A stretch of DNA of 24,538 bases from Candidatus Rhodoferax bjergmarkensis (GTDB lineage Bacteria; Pseudomonadota; Gammaproteobacteria; Burkholderiales; Burkholderiaceae_C): assembly GCA_016708345.1 (NCBI GenBank), contig JADJFX010000027.1, forward strand, positions 1 to 24,538, written 5' to 3'. Position numbers and translations under genes: made by a program. Numbering within the stretch: position 1 is the stretch's first letter; every line of letters begins with the position of its first letter. The notes under the pieces are model-generated. The model made no database searches and was not told where the DNA came from. It saw only the letters and a list, made by a program, of their open reading frames with translations. Below are positions 1 through 8,482 of this stretch, piece after piece.

Positions 1-619
1 CAGAACACAGGAGGCTAGGTTGTGGCAATGCACGCTGGTGCGCAGCAGAAAGCGACTCATACCTAGCACGCGGTGCAGGTGCGCACGGTGTTGATCCGTG
101 TCCCAGCCCATCCATTGGTCTCTGTCGCGAAGATTGAGGGCTGCTGCGCTGAAGGAAAAACCACCCAGCCAACCGTGATCGGAATTGATGAGGTAGCGCA
201 GTTGGCAGCCCACCAGAGGGCCGGCACCCTGAGGGTGCTCGCGCAGCATCATCTCGTTCCAGACGCGCATCAGCCCCAGATTGTCCACCTTGATCAAGCC
301 CAGCCCTTGCACATCGCCTGCTTGTGCATGTACCTCCACTGGATTGGGCACAGCACAGTCGAGACGGCGGGGCTTCTTCAGAGTTGTCGCTTTGGATGGC
401 GCTGGAAGGACAAAATGACCTACGCGCTCCAATTCGCGCAGTGCCTTGACGCAACCCCCGATTTGTGGGCGACCGGTGCGTCAGAAAAGTTGAAGTGCTG
501 ACACACGGCCTTGGAAACCGAGGCACGATTTTGTAAGCTTCTGCGTTGAGCAGGGCGCGCACGACTTCGATTGAGTCCGGCAGTGCCAAGGTGCGTTTGA
601 TCTGGTTTTGCTGGTGCAT
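1..619 (-). pseudogene. 5' part of DruA-domain/Tn5-like transposase gene, frameshifted
   Basis: Reading on the minus strand from the ATG at 619-617, the protein begins MHQQNQIKRTLALPDSIEVV, as in copy D2 at 14288. This is the helix-rich N-terminal part that precedes a DUF4338 (DruA-like) domain. Relative to D2 there are at least two single-base losses: an A run of four (529-532) where D2 has five, and a missing G in the CAC(G)CGGTCGCC stretch near 472. Further in, near 375, D1 reads K-K-P-R-R-L-D in frame where D2 is shifted, so the two copies are broken at different places. The gene runs off the window. The losses may be mutations or homopolymer sequence errors. Confidence 0.75.
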
Positions 620-678
620 ACCGCCAGCATAGGTTCAGCGGGACATTTTGTTCAGTAATTTATTTGGGTACTTGGCAG
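1..678 (-). mobile_element. DruA/Tn5-like IS element, copy D1 (partial, inverted)
   Basis: This stretch is the reverse complement of 14229-14909, with scattered substitutions and single-base indels. The shared terminus reads CTGCCAAGTACCC from the element's left end, at 678 inward here and at 14229 in the other copy. Only the left 678 bp of the element lie inside the window; the rest continues beyond base 1. It is IS4 family, IS50/Tn5-like, judged from the full copy D2. D1 and D2 face each other head to head around 13.5 kb of other mobile DNA. Confidence 0.85.
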
Positions 679-857
679 AGCTAGCATCTGTTACGCCCCA
701 CGGTAATTTCGACAGACCAACTCACGCTATGCGAGGTTTGATTTGGCGATGTGACCCACGGCAATTGGGCAAGTGCAAGCACCGCACAGAGAGTGGGACG
801 CAGCTTGCCCGATGCTGCGCGGCCAAGCACAAACAGCCACACCGCCAAGTATTGAGT

Positions 858-978
858 ATTCCGGCCCAACGTGACCGGCGATTCCGGGAACGTGACCGCT
901 AGTCCGGCGAAGGTGACCGGGAGGGATTCCGGCAACGTGACCGCAGATTCCGACGAACGTGACCGATGAACGGTCACG
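858..978 (+). repeat. IS21-A multiple terminal repeats plus a dyad
   Basis: Five imperfect direct repeats of the form ATTCCGG(n)AACGTGACCG begin at about 858, 880, 901, 925 and 946, a spacing of 21-24 bp. The last one merges into a dyad, CGTGACCG-ATGAA-CGGTCACG (958-978), with perfect 8-bp arms. IS21-family elements carry such repeats at their ends as IstA binding sites. The dyad lies 95 bp upstream of istA and could be an IstA site in the opposite orientation or an operator; that is inference. Confidence 0.75.
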
Positions 979-1073
979 CCAATCGGTACGGCGGTATATA
1001 CAGCCAGTGCGGTGTTGCGCATAAACAAAATCTTCGGGTCGTGTAGCTTCTTGCCTTTTTTGCAAGGAACCCC

Positions 1074-1531
1074 ATGCCCGCTTCAAGGATCAATATGCGC
1101 AAACTCAAAGACGCCCTGCGTCTCAAATTCGAAGGTGGACAGTCCCACCAGCAAATAGCTTCTTCCCCTGGAATATCCAAGGGCGTTGTCACCAAATACG
1201 TGGGCCTGGCGGTTGCCGCTGGACTGGACTGGCCCGCCATCTCAGTCATGGATGAGGCCACGTTGGAGCGCCGTCTATTGGCCTCACCGCGCCCCAGCGA
1301 CACCTATGCCCAGCCCGACTACGGGCGCATTCACCAGGAACTGGGTCGCAAGGGTGTGACCCTGACCCTGCTGTGGGAGGAATACTGCGCCCAGGTCGGT
1401 TGCGAGCACAGTGCCGACAACCCCGTCAAACCCTGGCGCTACTCCCAGTTCTGCGAGAACTACCGCCAATTTGCCAAACGCCTCAAGCGCTCCATGCGTC
1501 AGGTGCACCGCGCCGGGGAGAAACTCTTCAT
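1074..1531 (+). pseudogene. istA: istA of IS21-A, 5' segment (interrupted)
   Basis: The ATG at 1074 has an AAGGA Shine-Dalgarno motif 5 bases upstream. The product begins MPASRINMRKLKDALRLKFE and continues through an N-terminal helix-turn-helix (residues about 10-45, GQSHQQIASSPGISKGVVTK) typical of IstA DDE transposases. It runs to K-L-F-I at 1521-1532, where the IS1380-like element is inserted. Joining base 1531 to base 3254 restores K-L-F-I-D-Y-A-G, the start of the IstA catalytic core with its first Asp. IstA works with the AAA+ protein IstB in IS21 transposition; here it is inactivated. Confidence 0.85.
1527..1531. repeat. 5-bp target duplication of the IS1380-like element (left)
   Basis: TTCAT directly precedes the left terminus CCTATTTTCC and recurs at 3249-3253 directly after the right terminus GGAAAATAGG. 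Removing the element and one copy restores istA in frame. Confidence 0.9.
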
Positions 1532-3248
1532 CCTATTTTCCTCAGTTAGCCCCTCGTCAACGGCCACAAACGTAGACTGCATGCGGGTTGCAACGTAATT
1601 TGAGGGGACACCAAATGGGTGAAGAAAATTTTGCACCAAGCCAGACCAGCCAAGCCTGTCAGGAAACCATCGAGCAATACGAAAAAGTAGTCGATGCGGC
1701 AGCTCGTGTGCAGACGCCGGGGGGCGTGTTTGAAGTTCAGTGGAACAGTGAGGGCAAGGCCACCGCGATGGGCCAGTTGGCTTTCTTTGCCGAGTTCTTG
1801 CAAGTCAGTGGCTTGTTTGAAAATTGGCTGCAAACCTGCCCCTTGCGCTACACCAGTCCGAACGCACCTGAAGTTGTTGACGTTTTGGGCACGTGGTTAC
1901 TGGGCATACTGGCTGGACAAGATCGCTACGCCCATATTGGCTCGCTGCGTGGCGACGGTGTCGCTCCCGAAGTGCTGGGCATGGAAAAAATCATTGGGGA
2001 TGACAGCCTGCGCCGGGCCTTGGCAGCCATAGCACCCGCACCCATGGCCAAACACAGCGAAGAAGAGCGCGCAGCCCAACAAGCACAGGCACTCAAAGCA
2101 GAGCAATGGATGCAGGAGCAATTGCGCCACAGCATTGCCCAGGCTACCAAAGCCGGCTGGATACTGGACTGCGACACCACCGTCAAAGTACTCTACGGCC
2201 ACCAAGACGGCGCGGTAGTGAGCTACAACCCGCAAAAGCCGGGCAGGCCCAGCCACATCATCCACACCTACTGGATCGGCAACCTACGCTTGGTGCTCGA
2301 TGCCCAGCTGCAAGCGGGAAACCGGCACAGCCCGTCCTATGGGCGCACCGGTTTGAAAGCTTTGCTCCAAAGCCTGCCTGCTGATGAGCGCCCCAAGCTT
2401 GTCAGAGGCGACAGCGCCTATGGCAGCGAAGGCGAGATGCTCCAGCTCGAAGAGCTGGGGCAGCCCTACCTGTTCAAACTGCGACAAACGGCCGGTGTCA
2501 AACAGCTCATCAAGCGCCAGTGGAGGCGTCAAGACTGGAGCGATATGGGGCAGGGCTGGACGGGCTGCGCGGATGAACTGCGCCTGTCTGGTTGGAGCAC
2601 TAAACGCCGGGTCATCGTCATGCGCCGCCAGCGAAAAACCGATCTGGTTCTGGAGCAGAAGAACAAAAATCACAAGGATCAAATGGACCTGCTCTTCATT
2701 GACGAAAACGAACCCATCAAGAGCTGGGAATATGCGGTGCTGGTGAGCAACGCGGGCTACGAGTTGGCGCAAATCGGGCAACTCTACCGTGACCGTGCGG
2801 ACTGTGAGAACGGTTTTGACGAGATCAAAAACCAGTGGGGTTGGGGCGGCTACAGTACCCAGGACATTGAGCGCTGCGCATTAAGTGCAAGGGCTGTGGC
2901 CCTGGTTTACAACTGGTGGAGTTGGTATGTGCGCCTGGCCAACCCGAAATCGAGACTGGAGGCCAAGACCAGCAGGCCCAAGCTGCTCAGTGGGCTGGGA
3001 AAACTCACCAGCCACGCCAGGGTCAACAAAATAGTGCTCGTGCTGACCCACGAAGCCGCCACCCAAATCAAGGCCATGATTGCCAATATCCGCGCGGGTA
3101 TTGAGCATATTCGGGGTGCTGCGCCGCAGTTGACAGGAGTCCAATGCTGGCATGAGCTGGCGCGCTACATCGCCAACAAAATCCTGGTCTTTGTGCCCAA
3201 TACCCCCATTCCCGCAGTCGTCTCTACGGGCTATCTGAGGAAAATAGG
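1532..3248 (+). mobile_element. IS1380-like insertion sequence (1717 bp) inside istA
   Basis: The ends are inverted repeats: left CCTATTTTCCTCAGTTAGCCC, right (reverse complement) the same with one mismatch (T to A at position 15). A 5-bp direct repeat flanks them. One transposase gene fills the element. Family assignment rests on the transposase motifs, the CC..GG tips and the short target duplication; a related DDE family is possible. Confidence 0.8.
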
Positions 3249-3282
3249 TTCATCGACTACGCGGGTCCCACCATTGCGCTGA
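1615..3282 (+). CDS. IS1380-like DDE transposase
   Basis: I chose the ATG at 1615 (MGEENFAPSQ) because GAGGGG lies 7 bases upstream; an in-frame ATG at 1588 would add nine residues but has no clear ribosome site. The product is about 555 aa. It shows the three blocks of a DDE_Tnp_1-type transposase: D-C-D-T-T followed by GYNP-like SYNPQKPGRPSH (first Asp), RGDSAYGSEGE (second Asp), and RADCENGFDEIKNQWGWGG (catalytic Glu). The frame is intact. Oddly, it has no stop codon inside the element: it reads through the right inverted repeat (G-Y-L-R-K-I-G) and ends 34 bp into the host istA. The last 11 residues are therefore encoded by target DNA, which suggests a lost stop or a late indel. Confidence 0.8.
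   Translation: MGEENFAPSQTSQACQETIEQYEKVVDAAARVQTPGGVFEVQWNSEGKATAMGQLAFFAEFLQVSGLFENWLQTCPLRYTSPNAPEVVDVLGTWLLGILAGQDRYAHIGSLRGDGVAPEVLGMEKIIGDDSLRRALAAIAPAPMAKHSEEERAAQQAQALKAEQWMQEQLRHSIAQATKAGWILDCDTTVKVLYGHQDGAVVSYNPQKPGRPSHIIHTYWIGNLRLVLDAQLQAGNRHSPSYGRTGLKALLQSLPADERPKLVRGDSAYGSEGEMLQLEELGQPYLFKLRQTAGVKQLIKRQWRRQDWSDMGQGWTGCADELRLSGWSTKRRVIVMRRQRKTDLVLEQKNKNHKDQMDLLFIDENEPIKSWEYAVLVSNAGYELAQIGQLYRDRADCENGFDEIKNQWGWGGYSTQDIERCALSARAVALVYNWWSWYVRLANPKSRLEAKTSRPKLLSGLGKLTSHARVNKIVLVLTHEAATQIKAMIANIRAGIEHIRGAAPQLTGVQCWHELARYIANKILVFVPNTPIPAVVSTGYLRKIGSSTTRVPPLR
3249..3253. repeat. 5-bp target duplication of the IS1380-like element (right)
   Basis: TTCAT, matching 1527-1531. Confidence 0.9.
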
Positions 3283-3640
3283 TGGTCAATGGCCAAGAAG
3301 TTGGAAGGGCCAACATCTTCGTCGCCGCAATGGACGTTACAGGATACTGCTTCTGTTTGGCCACGCCCACCCAAACGGCTGCCGACTGGCTGGGCGCCAC
3401 GGCGCAAGCCCTGAGTTTTTACGGCGGTGTCCCCCAGCTCATCGTCCCCGACAACCCGCGCGCCTTGGTCACCAAGGCCGACCGCTACGAGCCGGTTCTT
3501 ACCGACACGGTGCGCCACTTTGCCCGCCACTACGGCTGCTCGGTGCTGCCCGCTCGCGCCTACCACCCGCAGGACAAGCCCAAGGTGGAATTGAGCGTGC
3601 TGCTGGTGGAGCGCTGGATACTGGCGCGCCTGCGCAAATT
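3254..3640 (+). pseudogene. istA: istA of IS21-A, 3' segment (truncated)
   Basis: This continues the IstA catalytic core after the IS1380-like insertion: D-Y-A-G-P-T (first catalytic Asp), then VPDNPRALVTKADRYEPVLT (second Asp), and QDKPKVELSVLLVERWILAR (the catalytic Glu in the K-V-E motif). The family then normally continues into a C-terminal DNA-contact region, but similarity stops after L-R-K near 3640. The following residues and the 200 bp up to the next gene belong to the left end of element C. All three catalytic positions survive, but the gene is split and lacks its C terminus. Confidence 0.8.
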
Positions 3641-3845
3641 CAGACGACCTGTGGTCTACCGATCTGATGGGAATTGGTTTTCCCCAAAATTCCCATGCAA
3701 ATCAATGCTTTACAGTGCATTTCAAAAATTCTTGCGCGAATCATGTAACGACAGCGTGGATTTTGCGAAGAGACCAACGTTTGCAGTTTGCTAACTTGTG
3801 TGGCCAGCTACCATGGCATTTTTCAACGCCTGCCGGAGCTCGCCC

Positions 3846-4970
3846 ATGCCCCAACTGCACCTGCCTTTGTTTCCCAGTGGTGCCACTGAAATCACCGCCG
3901 CGTTGAGTTTTTGTGCTCAGGACAGCACCGTGACCTACTTTCACTGCGGCATGCCCGTGTTCAGTCACGACAAGAATGACCGAGCTTCATTTCGACTCAT
4001 CACAGCACAACTTCACGTCACATCGGGTGCTGCCCAAGCTGAACTTGCAAAGGCCTTTGGCGTATCCAAAATATCCATCAAACGCGCCGTCAAACTGTAC
4101 CGCTCAAATGGTGCCGCAGGCTTCTTCGCAGAGCGCGCTGTTCGCGGTGGCCACCCTTTTGGGCATCAAGGTCAACACCTTGACCAAAGCCATCCAAGCA
4201 GGACGGCTGCGCATGCTGCAAAAAAAAACGATACAGACAGCATCGCACTGACTGACGCCGCCAACGCCACCGTCATCACCAGCAAAAGCGTTCGCTCAAG
4301 CCAAGACAGCACGGCTCCCATGGGGCGTGGTGCCAGCAACGTGGGCGCCCGCGTGGCCTCAAGCCTTGGCGCGTTGCGTGCCGTGGAACCCGTATTTCAG
4401 AGCTCCCTGGACGTCCCCTGCGCCGGTGTGCTCTTTGCGCTGCCGGCCCTGTTGGCTCTGGGTCTGCTCGATACAGCCCAAGAATCCTTGAACACGCTGC
4501 CCAATGGCTACTATGGTCTGGAAAGCATCTTGATACTATTGGCCTTCATGGCGCTGGCACGCGTGCAAACGCTGGAGGCCTTGCGCTACCAGGCACCGGG
4601 CGAATGGGGAAAACTGCTCGGACTTGACCGCATCCCCGAAGTGCGCACCTTGCGCGCCAAGATTGAAATTCTGTGTGCCAACGGCAAAGCCCAGGCATGG
4701 GGTGCTGACTTGTCGCAGGGCTGGATGCAACAAAATCCCGAGCAGGCAGGGGTTTTGTATGTCGACGGTCACACGTGGGTTTATCACGGCGCACAAACCC
4801 AACTGCCACGGCACTACGTGGCCCGGCAAAAGCTGCGCCTGCGCGCAACGGTCGACATTTGGGTCAATGCCATGGACGGTCAGCCCTTCTTTGCCATCAA
4901 CAAGGTGGTCGACCCGGGGCTGATTCAAGTGATCGAAAATGACATCGTGCCGCGCTTGATGCAAGAGGTG
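3846..4970 (+). pseudogene. Element C transposase, N-terminal part
   Basis: From the ATG at 3846 the protein begins MPQLHLPLFPSGATEIT. It then has a helix-turn-helix (about residues 60-90, AELAKAFGVSKISIKRAVKL) and later the first DDE aspartate in VLYVDGHTWVYHG. It matches a widespread family of large 'putative transposases' with an N-terminal HTH that I recognise but cannot name to an IS family. Around 4130-4230 the true frame moves: L-G-I-K-V-N-T-L-T-K-A-I-Q-A-G is read in the +1 frame, and the original frame resumes after a run of nine A (4220-4228), so a deletion has been partly compensated there. The protein ends at R-L-M-Q-E-V where IS21-B is inserted; the TGA at 4971-4973 comes from IS21-B. 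The other half resumes at 13761. Confidence 0.7.
4962..4969. repeat. 8-bp target duplication of IS21-B (left)
   Basis: CAAGAGGT precedes the left tip of IS21-B and recurs at 13761-13768. Joining the flanks gives R-L-M-Q-E-V-P-N-Q-P in one frame across element C's transposase. Confidence 0.85.
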
Positions 4971-5351
4971 TGAACGGCTTTCAGTTTCCGTTTAAATCCG
5001 GTGTCGACAGCCTGCCGGTCGCATTCACCTGCTGATGTCCGCCGACTTCTTTTAACTTTCTTTGAATCGAATTGGGGTGCTCGTTCTGTTGGGCACGGAT
5101 GTGTCCTGGGCGAGCCTGCTGTGCAATGGGATGGAGGGAGTGAGTCCGCGCTGAGATATGGCACCACGATGGACTTTGCGTTACAAACGCACAAGCCTGT
5201 GTAAGAAGCAGGCGCGACAGTGCCAGTAACTTGCAGGTAAACACACTGTCGCGCCCCGAGGCCCCACTGGAGAGCAACGTTGCGCGCATAGTATTTCACG
5301 AAGCGTGGATGGCTGTCCAGATGTCGGTTTTGCGCATGGGCATGAACGCGC
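4971..5351. other. IS21-B left-end non-coding region
   Basis: These 380 bp between the left tip and the first small ORF contain no convincing gene. They should hold the left terminal repeats (TTTAAATCCGG near 4992 resembles the right-end repeat AAATCTGG) and a promoter, but I cannot fix one. Confidence 0.4.
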
Positions 5352-5792
5352 ATGCCAACTACCCAGCCGCCCAGGCTCTTTCTGTGCGCCCGCTGCCGCA
5401 GCGCTGTAAGCATCTGCAGCCACTGCGACAGGGGTCAGCGCTATTGCAGCGCCGATTGTTCGCGCCAGGCCAGAACTTGCGCCCAGCGTGCTGCTGCCAA
5501 GCGCTACCAAGACAGCCGCAAAGGCCGTCGCGCCCACGCCCGGCGCCAGGGGCAATGGAGGGCGCGCAAACAAAAAGTGACACATCAGGGTAGCCCACCA
5601 CCACCCTGTGCTGATGTACTCCCACCAGACGAAGCAACAGCACCGCAAACCGGCGCAAATCAGAGCTGCAAATGCCACTTCTGTGGTCGCCCGGTATCCG
5701 GTTTTGTGCGCCAGGGCTTTTTGGGCTACCGCTTTCGTCCCTCATCAAACCGAACTTTAAGGAGTGCCGATTTACATGACTATTGCCCCTGA
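5352..5792 (+). CDS. Small Cys-rich putative zinc-binding protein upstream of istA
   Basis: This 146-aa ORF starts MPTTQPPRLFLCARCRSAVS. Its N-terminal third has paired cysteines (C-A-R-C, C-S-H-C, then Y-C-S-A-D-C and a further C), which looks like a double zinc ribbon. An Arg-rich basic middle follows (about residues 50-75), then a second cluster C-K-C-H-F-C-G-R-P near residue 107. The pattern suggests a nucleic-acid-binding protein. It overlaps the istA start by 17 bp, so it is probably co-translated and belongs to the element. I recall similar ORFs upstream of istA in related IS21 elements, usually annotated hypothetical. The start is uncertain because several ATGs lie close together without a clear ribosome site. 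Function unknown. Confidence 0.6.
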   Translation: MPTTQPPRLFLCARCRSAVSICSHCDRGQRYCSADCSRQARTCAQRAAAKRYQDSRKGRRAHARRQGQWRARKQKVTHQGSPPPPCADVLPPDEATAPQTGANQSCKCHFCGRPVSGFVRQGFLGYRFRPSSNRTLRSADLHDYCP

Positions 5793-6462
5793 TCTGACAG
5801 CGCAAATCCTGCGCTACCACCACGCCGAGCGCTGGCCGGTGGGAACGATTTCGTCCCAACTGAACGTGCACCGCGAGACCGTCATCCGCGTTCTCACCCA
5901 AGCCGGCGCCTCGCCCATCATTCCCGCACAACGCCCCTCGGGCGTGACCCCCTATCTGCCCTTTATCGAGCAGACCTTAAAGCAGTTCCCCAATCTGACT
6001 GCCAGCCGCTTGCACGCCATGGTCGTGGAGCGAGGCTATGGCGGTCGCCCCGACCACTTCCGCCACGTCATCGCCAGGCATCGCCCGCGCGCCCCAGCCG
6101 AGGCTTACTTGCGCCTGCGCACCTTGCCCGGTGAACAGTGTCAATGCGATTGGGGTCACTTTGGTCACATCCAAATCGGACAAGCAAAGCGGCCATTGAT
6201 GGCCTTTGTGATGGTCTTGTCTTGGTCCAGACGCATCTTCTTGCGCTTCTTCCTGGGCGCACACATGGAGAACTTCCTGCGCGGCCATGTTCAGGCCTTT
6301 GAAGCCTGGGGCTCGGTTCCCAGGGTCACTTTGTACGATAACTTGAAGAGCGCGGTGCTCGAACGCAAAGGACAGGCCATCCGTTTCAACCCCACACTGC
6401 TGGCACTGGCGGCGCATTACCATTTCGAGCCACGCCCTGTGGCACAAGCACGGGGCAATCAA
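5776..6462 (+). pseudogene. istA: istA of IS21-B, segment 1 of 3
   Basis: The ATG at 5776 (AAGGAG about 12 bases upstream) opens M-T-I-A-P-D-L-T, followed by an N-terminal helix-turn-helix (RWPVGTISSQLNVHRETVIR, residues about 18-38). The catalytic core is visible: Q-C-D-W-G-H (first Asp) and T-L-Y-D-N-L-K-S-A-V (second Asp). The frame is open to A-R-G-N-Q at 6462, where the RIT element interrupts. The next segment starts at 9882 with K-G-R-V-E-R, which supplies the catalytic Glu, so joining 6462 to 9882 rebuilds R-G-N-Q-K-G-R-V-E-R exactly in frame. This is a different IstA subfamily from the one in IS21-A. Confidence 0.9.
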
Positions 6463-6553
6463 TATGGCGTGGTCAAAAATATGTCGCGGTGGGTCTCAAT
6501 TGCCCCTGCGTTACCTCTCAAATTGACATTTCTATCGCGACATAATTTTGGGC
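6456..6553 (+). repeat. RIT left terminal inverted repeat (98 bp, perfect)
   Basis: This is identical to the reverse complement of 9757-9854. It contains a shorter internal dyad, TATGTCGCG near 6480 and CGCGACATA near 6536, a likely pair of recombinase binding sites. The stop codon of ritC touches its inner edge. Confidence 0.95.
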
Positions 6554-7548
6554 TACAAGGTGCGAAGGAATGCCATCAGATCGGGCTGATCGCGCCAATG
6601 CTTTTGTCCTCCCGTATCGCTTTCCACTTCACATGCCGCTAACGCCCGCGCCTTTGTTTCCAGATTGATCTCGGCGTAGATATTGGTCGTCGTCAGCGAA
6701 ACGTGTCCGAGCCAACCTCGTATCGTGTTGATGTCGACTCCGGCCTGGAGTAGCAACGAGGCAGTCGTGTGCCGAATGACATGCGGATGCACGTTCTTGC
6801 CAGCCAGTGACGGCATCACAGTACGCGCACGCACGGCGCAGCGCTTTACCAGCGCATGGATTCCCGAGCGCGTCATAGTCTGGCCAAACCGGTTTAGGAA
6901 CACTGGCGCGGGCGCGGCCCGTCCTTCGGTTTGCGAGTGCAACTCATCGAGCGTGGATTGCCATAGCGGACAGCGGCGTTGTCTGTTCCCCTTACCGGTA
7001 ATGCTGACTGATCGCGTGTGCCAGTCGACGTCGCCGATCCTGAGCTGAGCTGCTTCGCTTGCGCGCGCGCCGGAGTTAAACATGAACAATAGCAGCGCAT
7101 GCTCTCGGCGCCCTTGCGCAGTAAGCAAGTCGGATGCGGCAAGGAGCGCGTCCATTTCCGGCTTGTTGAGATAGCTGATCTGCGGTTGGCTGGTCTTCTT
7201 AATGGGAATCAGGTGGATTTGCGCCCACCAGTCGACGTATTCCGGTGCATGTTCGCCAATGAAACGGGCAAGGGCGTGGATGCCGCCGAGCCTCTGGTTG
7301 CGTGTGCTGACCGCGCAATGCCGTTGGTCTTCCATATGCGTCAGAAACAGACGCACCATTTGCGGGGAGAGATCGTCCACCGTCAGACGGTCGATCCGCT
7401 TGTCGACCTTGCTGGCCAGATAGGGTAGCAACAGAATAAGCATGTCGCGGTAGCTTTTTTGGGTATTGATAGCAAGGTTGCGTTCGGCCACCAAATGTTC
7501 GATCAGGAATCGACGAACCCATGGACCCAGCATGGCTGACTTATTCAT
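6553..7548 (-). CDS. ritC: RIT tyrosine recombinase, third gene (RitC)
   Basis: The start is the ATG at 7548, which overlaps the ritB stop by 8 bp; an upstream in-frame start would lie deep inside ritB. The 331-aa product begins M-N-K-S-A-M-L-G-P-W. An N-terminal SAM-like core-binding domain (about residues 10-110) is followed by the tyrosine-recombinase catalytic domain. Visible residues are Arg in NSGARASEAAQL, Lys in TGKGNRQRR, H-x-x-R in HPHVIRHTTA, His in GWLGH, and the nucleophile Tyr in N-I-Y-A-E-I-N near residue 291. All catalytic positions are present, so the enzyme looks active. The TAG stop abuts the left inverted repeat. Expected role: strand exchange at the element's ends together with the two other recombinases. 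Confidence 0.9.
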   Translation of the reverse strand: MNKSAMLGPWVRRFLIEHLVAERNLAINTQKSYRDMLILLLPYLASKVDKRIDRLTVDDLSPQMVRLFLTHMEDQRHCAVSTRNQRLGGIHALARFIGEHAPEYVDWWAQIHLIPIKKTSQPQISYLNKPEMDALLAASDLLTAQGRREHALLLFMFNSGARASEAAQLRIGDVDWHTRSVSITGKGNRQRRCPLWQSTLDELHSQTEGRAAPAPVFLNRFGQTMTRSGIHALVKRCAVRARTVMPSLAGKNVHPHVIRHTTASLLLQAGVDINTIRGWLGHVSLTTTNIYAEINLETKARALAACEVESDTGGQKHWRDQPDLMAFLRTL

Positions 7549-8482
7549 GATGATTCTCCAACGCGTAGGCCTCGAATCTCTTGCTCGCTTCATTTAATAG
7601 CTCGGGCGTCAGTGTTAGGTAGCGCTGGGTGGCTGCTAAATCGATGTGACCAAGATAGGTGGAGAGTTGTGGCAACAGAAGGTGTAAATTCTTGCCACTG
7701 CGATACCAGGCGATTAACCTGTGTACCGCGCCAGAATGGCGAAGGTCATGCAATCGAGGCTGGCAGGTTGGGCCACCCTCGCGTTGGACATTTGCCAAGA
7801 TGCGCTGGCGCTGAAAGGCGCGGTGGACAACCGATTGGTTTAATGGACGGCCATCGCGGAAGCAAAAAAATGGCGCGTCGGGCTCGTTGCCGAATGCCTG
7901 GTTGCGTTGCCGGGTGTATTGTTCCATTGCGCCGTTCAAATCTGCTCCCATCGGGATCAGCCTCGACTTGTAAAATTTGCTCTCCCGGATATGCAGAACA
8001 GCACCGTCGAGGTCTACGTCTTGCATAGTCAGCCGCAAGGCTTCGCCATGGCGAAGGCACGCGCCATACAAGATCAGGATAAGTGCGTGCAATACATATG
8101 CCTCCAGCTTGACGCGGGCGTTGCAGGCCACCGGCGCGACGTCGAGTAGGCGCTTTAGTTCTTCCTTCGAATAGATATAAGGCGTCAATGGCGGTGGCAA
8201 CTTTGGACAGTAGCGCGGAAGTGGAGAAACCGTGATGTAGCCACGTGTGAGGGCGAAGCGAAAGAAGCAGTCAAGTACCGACTTTCTTTTACTCCAATGG
8301 TTGGTCAGCGGCCTATTGCCAGTCAGGAAATCCTGCACTTGTTCAACCGTGACGGATAACACGTCAATGTTGCTATCAAGGCGCCGGCAGAACGCGGCAA
8401 GCGTAGCCGCCTCAGAGTTGAAGCGCATGCCCAGCGCCTGTTTGTGGCTCACGTATTGGTAGACAAGTTCGTAGAGTTTCAT
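7541..8482 (-). CDS. ritB: RIT tyrosine recombinase, second gene (RitB)
   Basis: The ATG at 8482 forms an ATGA overlap with the ritA stop, which implies translational coupling. The 313-aa product has an N-terminal SAM-like domain (MKLYELVYQYVSHKQALGMR onward) and a catalytic domain. Its motifs are Arg in GACLRHGEAL, H-D-L-R-H, His in YLGHIDL, and Tyr in T-Q-R-Y-L-T-L near residue 288. The reading frame is intact through an A7 run (about 7864-7870), so this part of the sequence carries no homopolymer error that breaks it. Confidence 0.9.
   Translation of the reverse strand: MKLYELVYQYVSHKQALGMRFNSEAATLAAFCRRLDSNIDVLSVTVEQVQDFLTGNRPLTNHWSKRKSVLDCFFRFALTRGYITVSPLPRYCPKLPPPLTPYIYSKEELKRLLDVAPVACNARVKLEAYVLHALILILYGACLRHGEALRLTMQDVDLDGAVLHIRESKFYKSRLIPMGADLNGAMEQYTRQRNQAFGNEPDAPFFCFRDGRPLNQSVVHRAFQRQRILANVQREGGPTCQPRLHDLRHSGAVHRLIAWYRSGKNLHLLLPQLSTYLGHIDLAATQRYLTLTPELLNEASKRFEAYALENHHE

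Larger units (their letters stand above)
855..3640 (+). mobile_element. IS21-family element A (left end and most of istA, truncated)
   Basis: An IS21 left end with multiple terminal repeats (858-978) is followed by an istA reading frame that stops matching the family near 3640, where element C begins. No istB of this element is found. A 1717-bp IS1380-like element sits inside istA. The exact left tip cannot be fixed; 679-854 between the D1 end and the first repeat holds no recognisable gene. Confidence 0.75.

Noticed and set aside
73..501. A 142-codon plus-strand frame at the left edge.
   Set aside because: It is antisense to the DruA/Tn5 gene of copy D1, as shown by the alignment to 14288-14909.
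679..854. A possible gene in the gap between D1 and IS21-A.
   Set aside because: Short frames exist on both strands but none has a start site, motif or family resemblance.
858..978. The repeat array as a CRISPR or iteron origin.
   Set aside because: Units are only about 20 bp with no unique spacers, and their position before istA fits IS21 terminal repeats.
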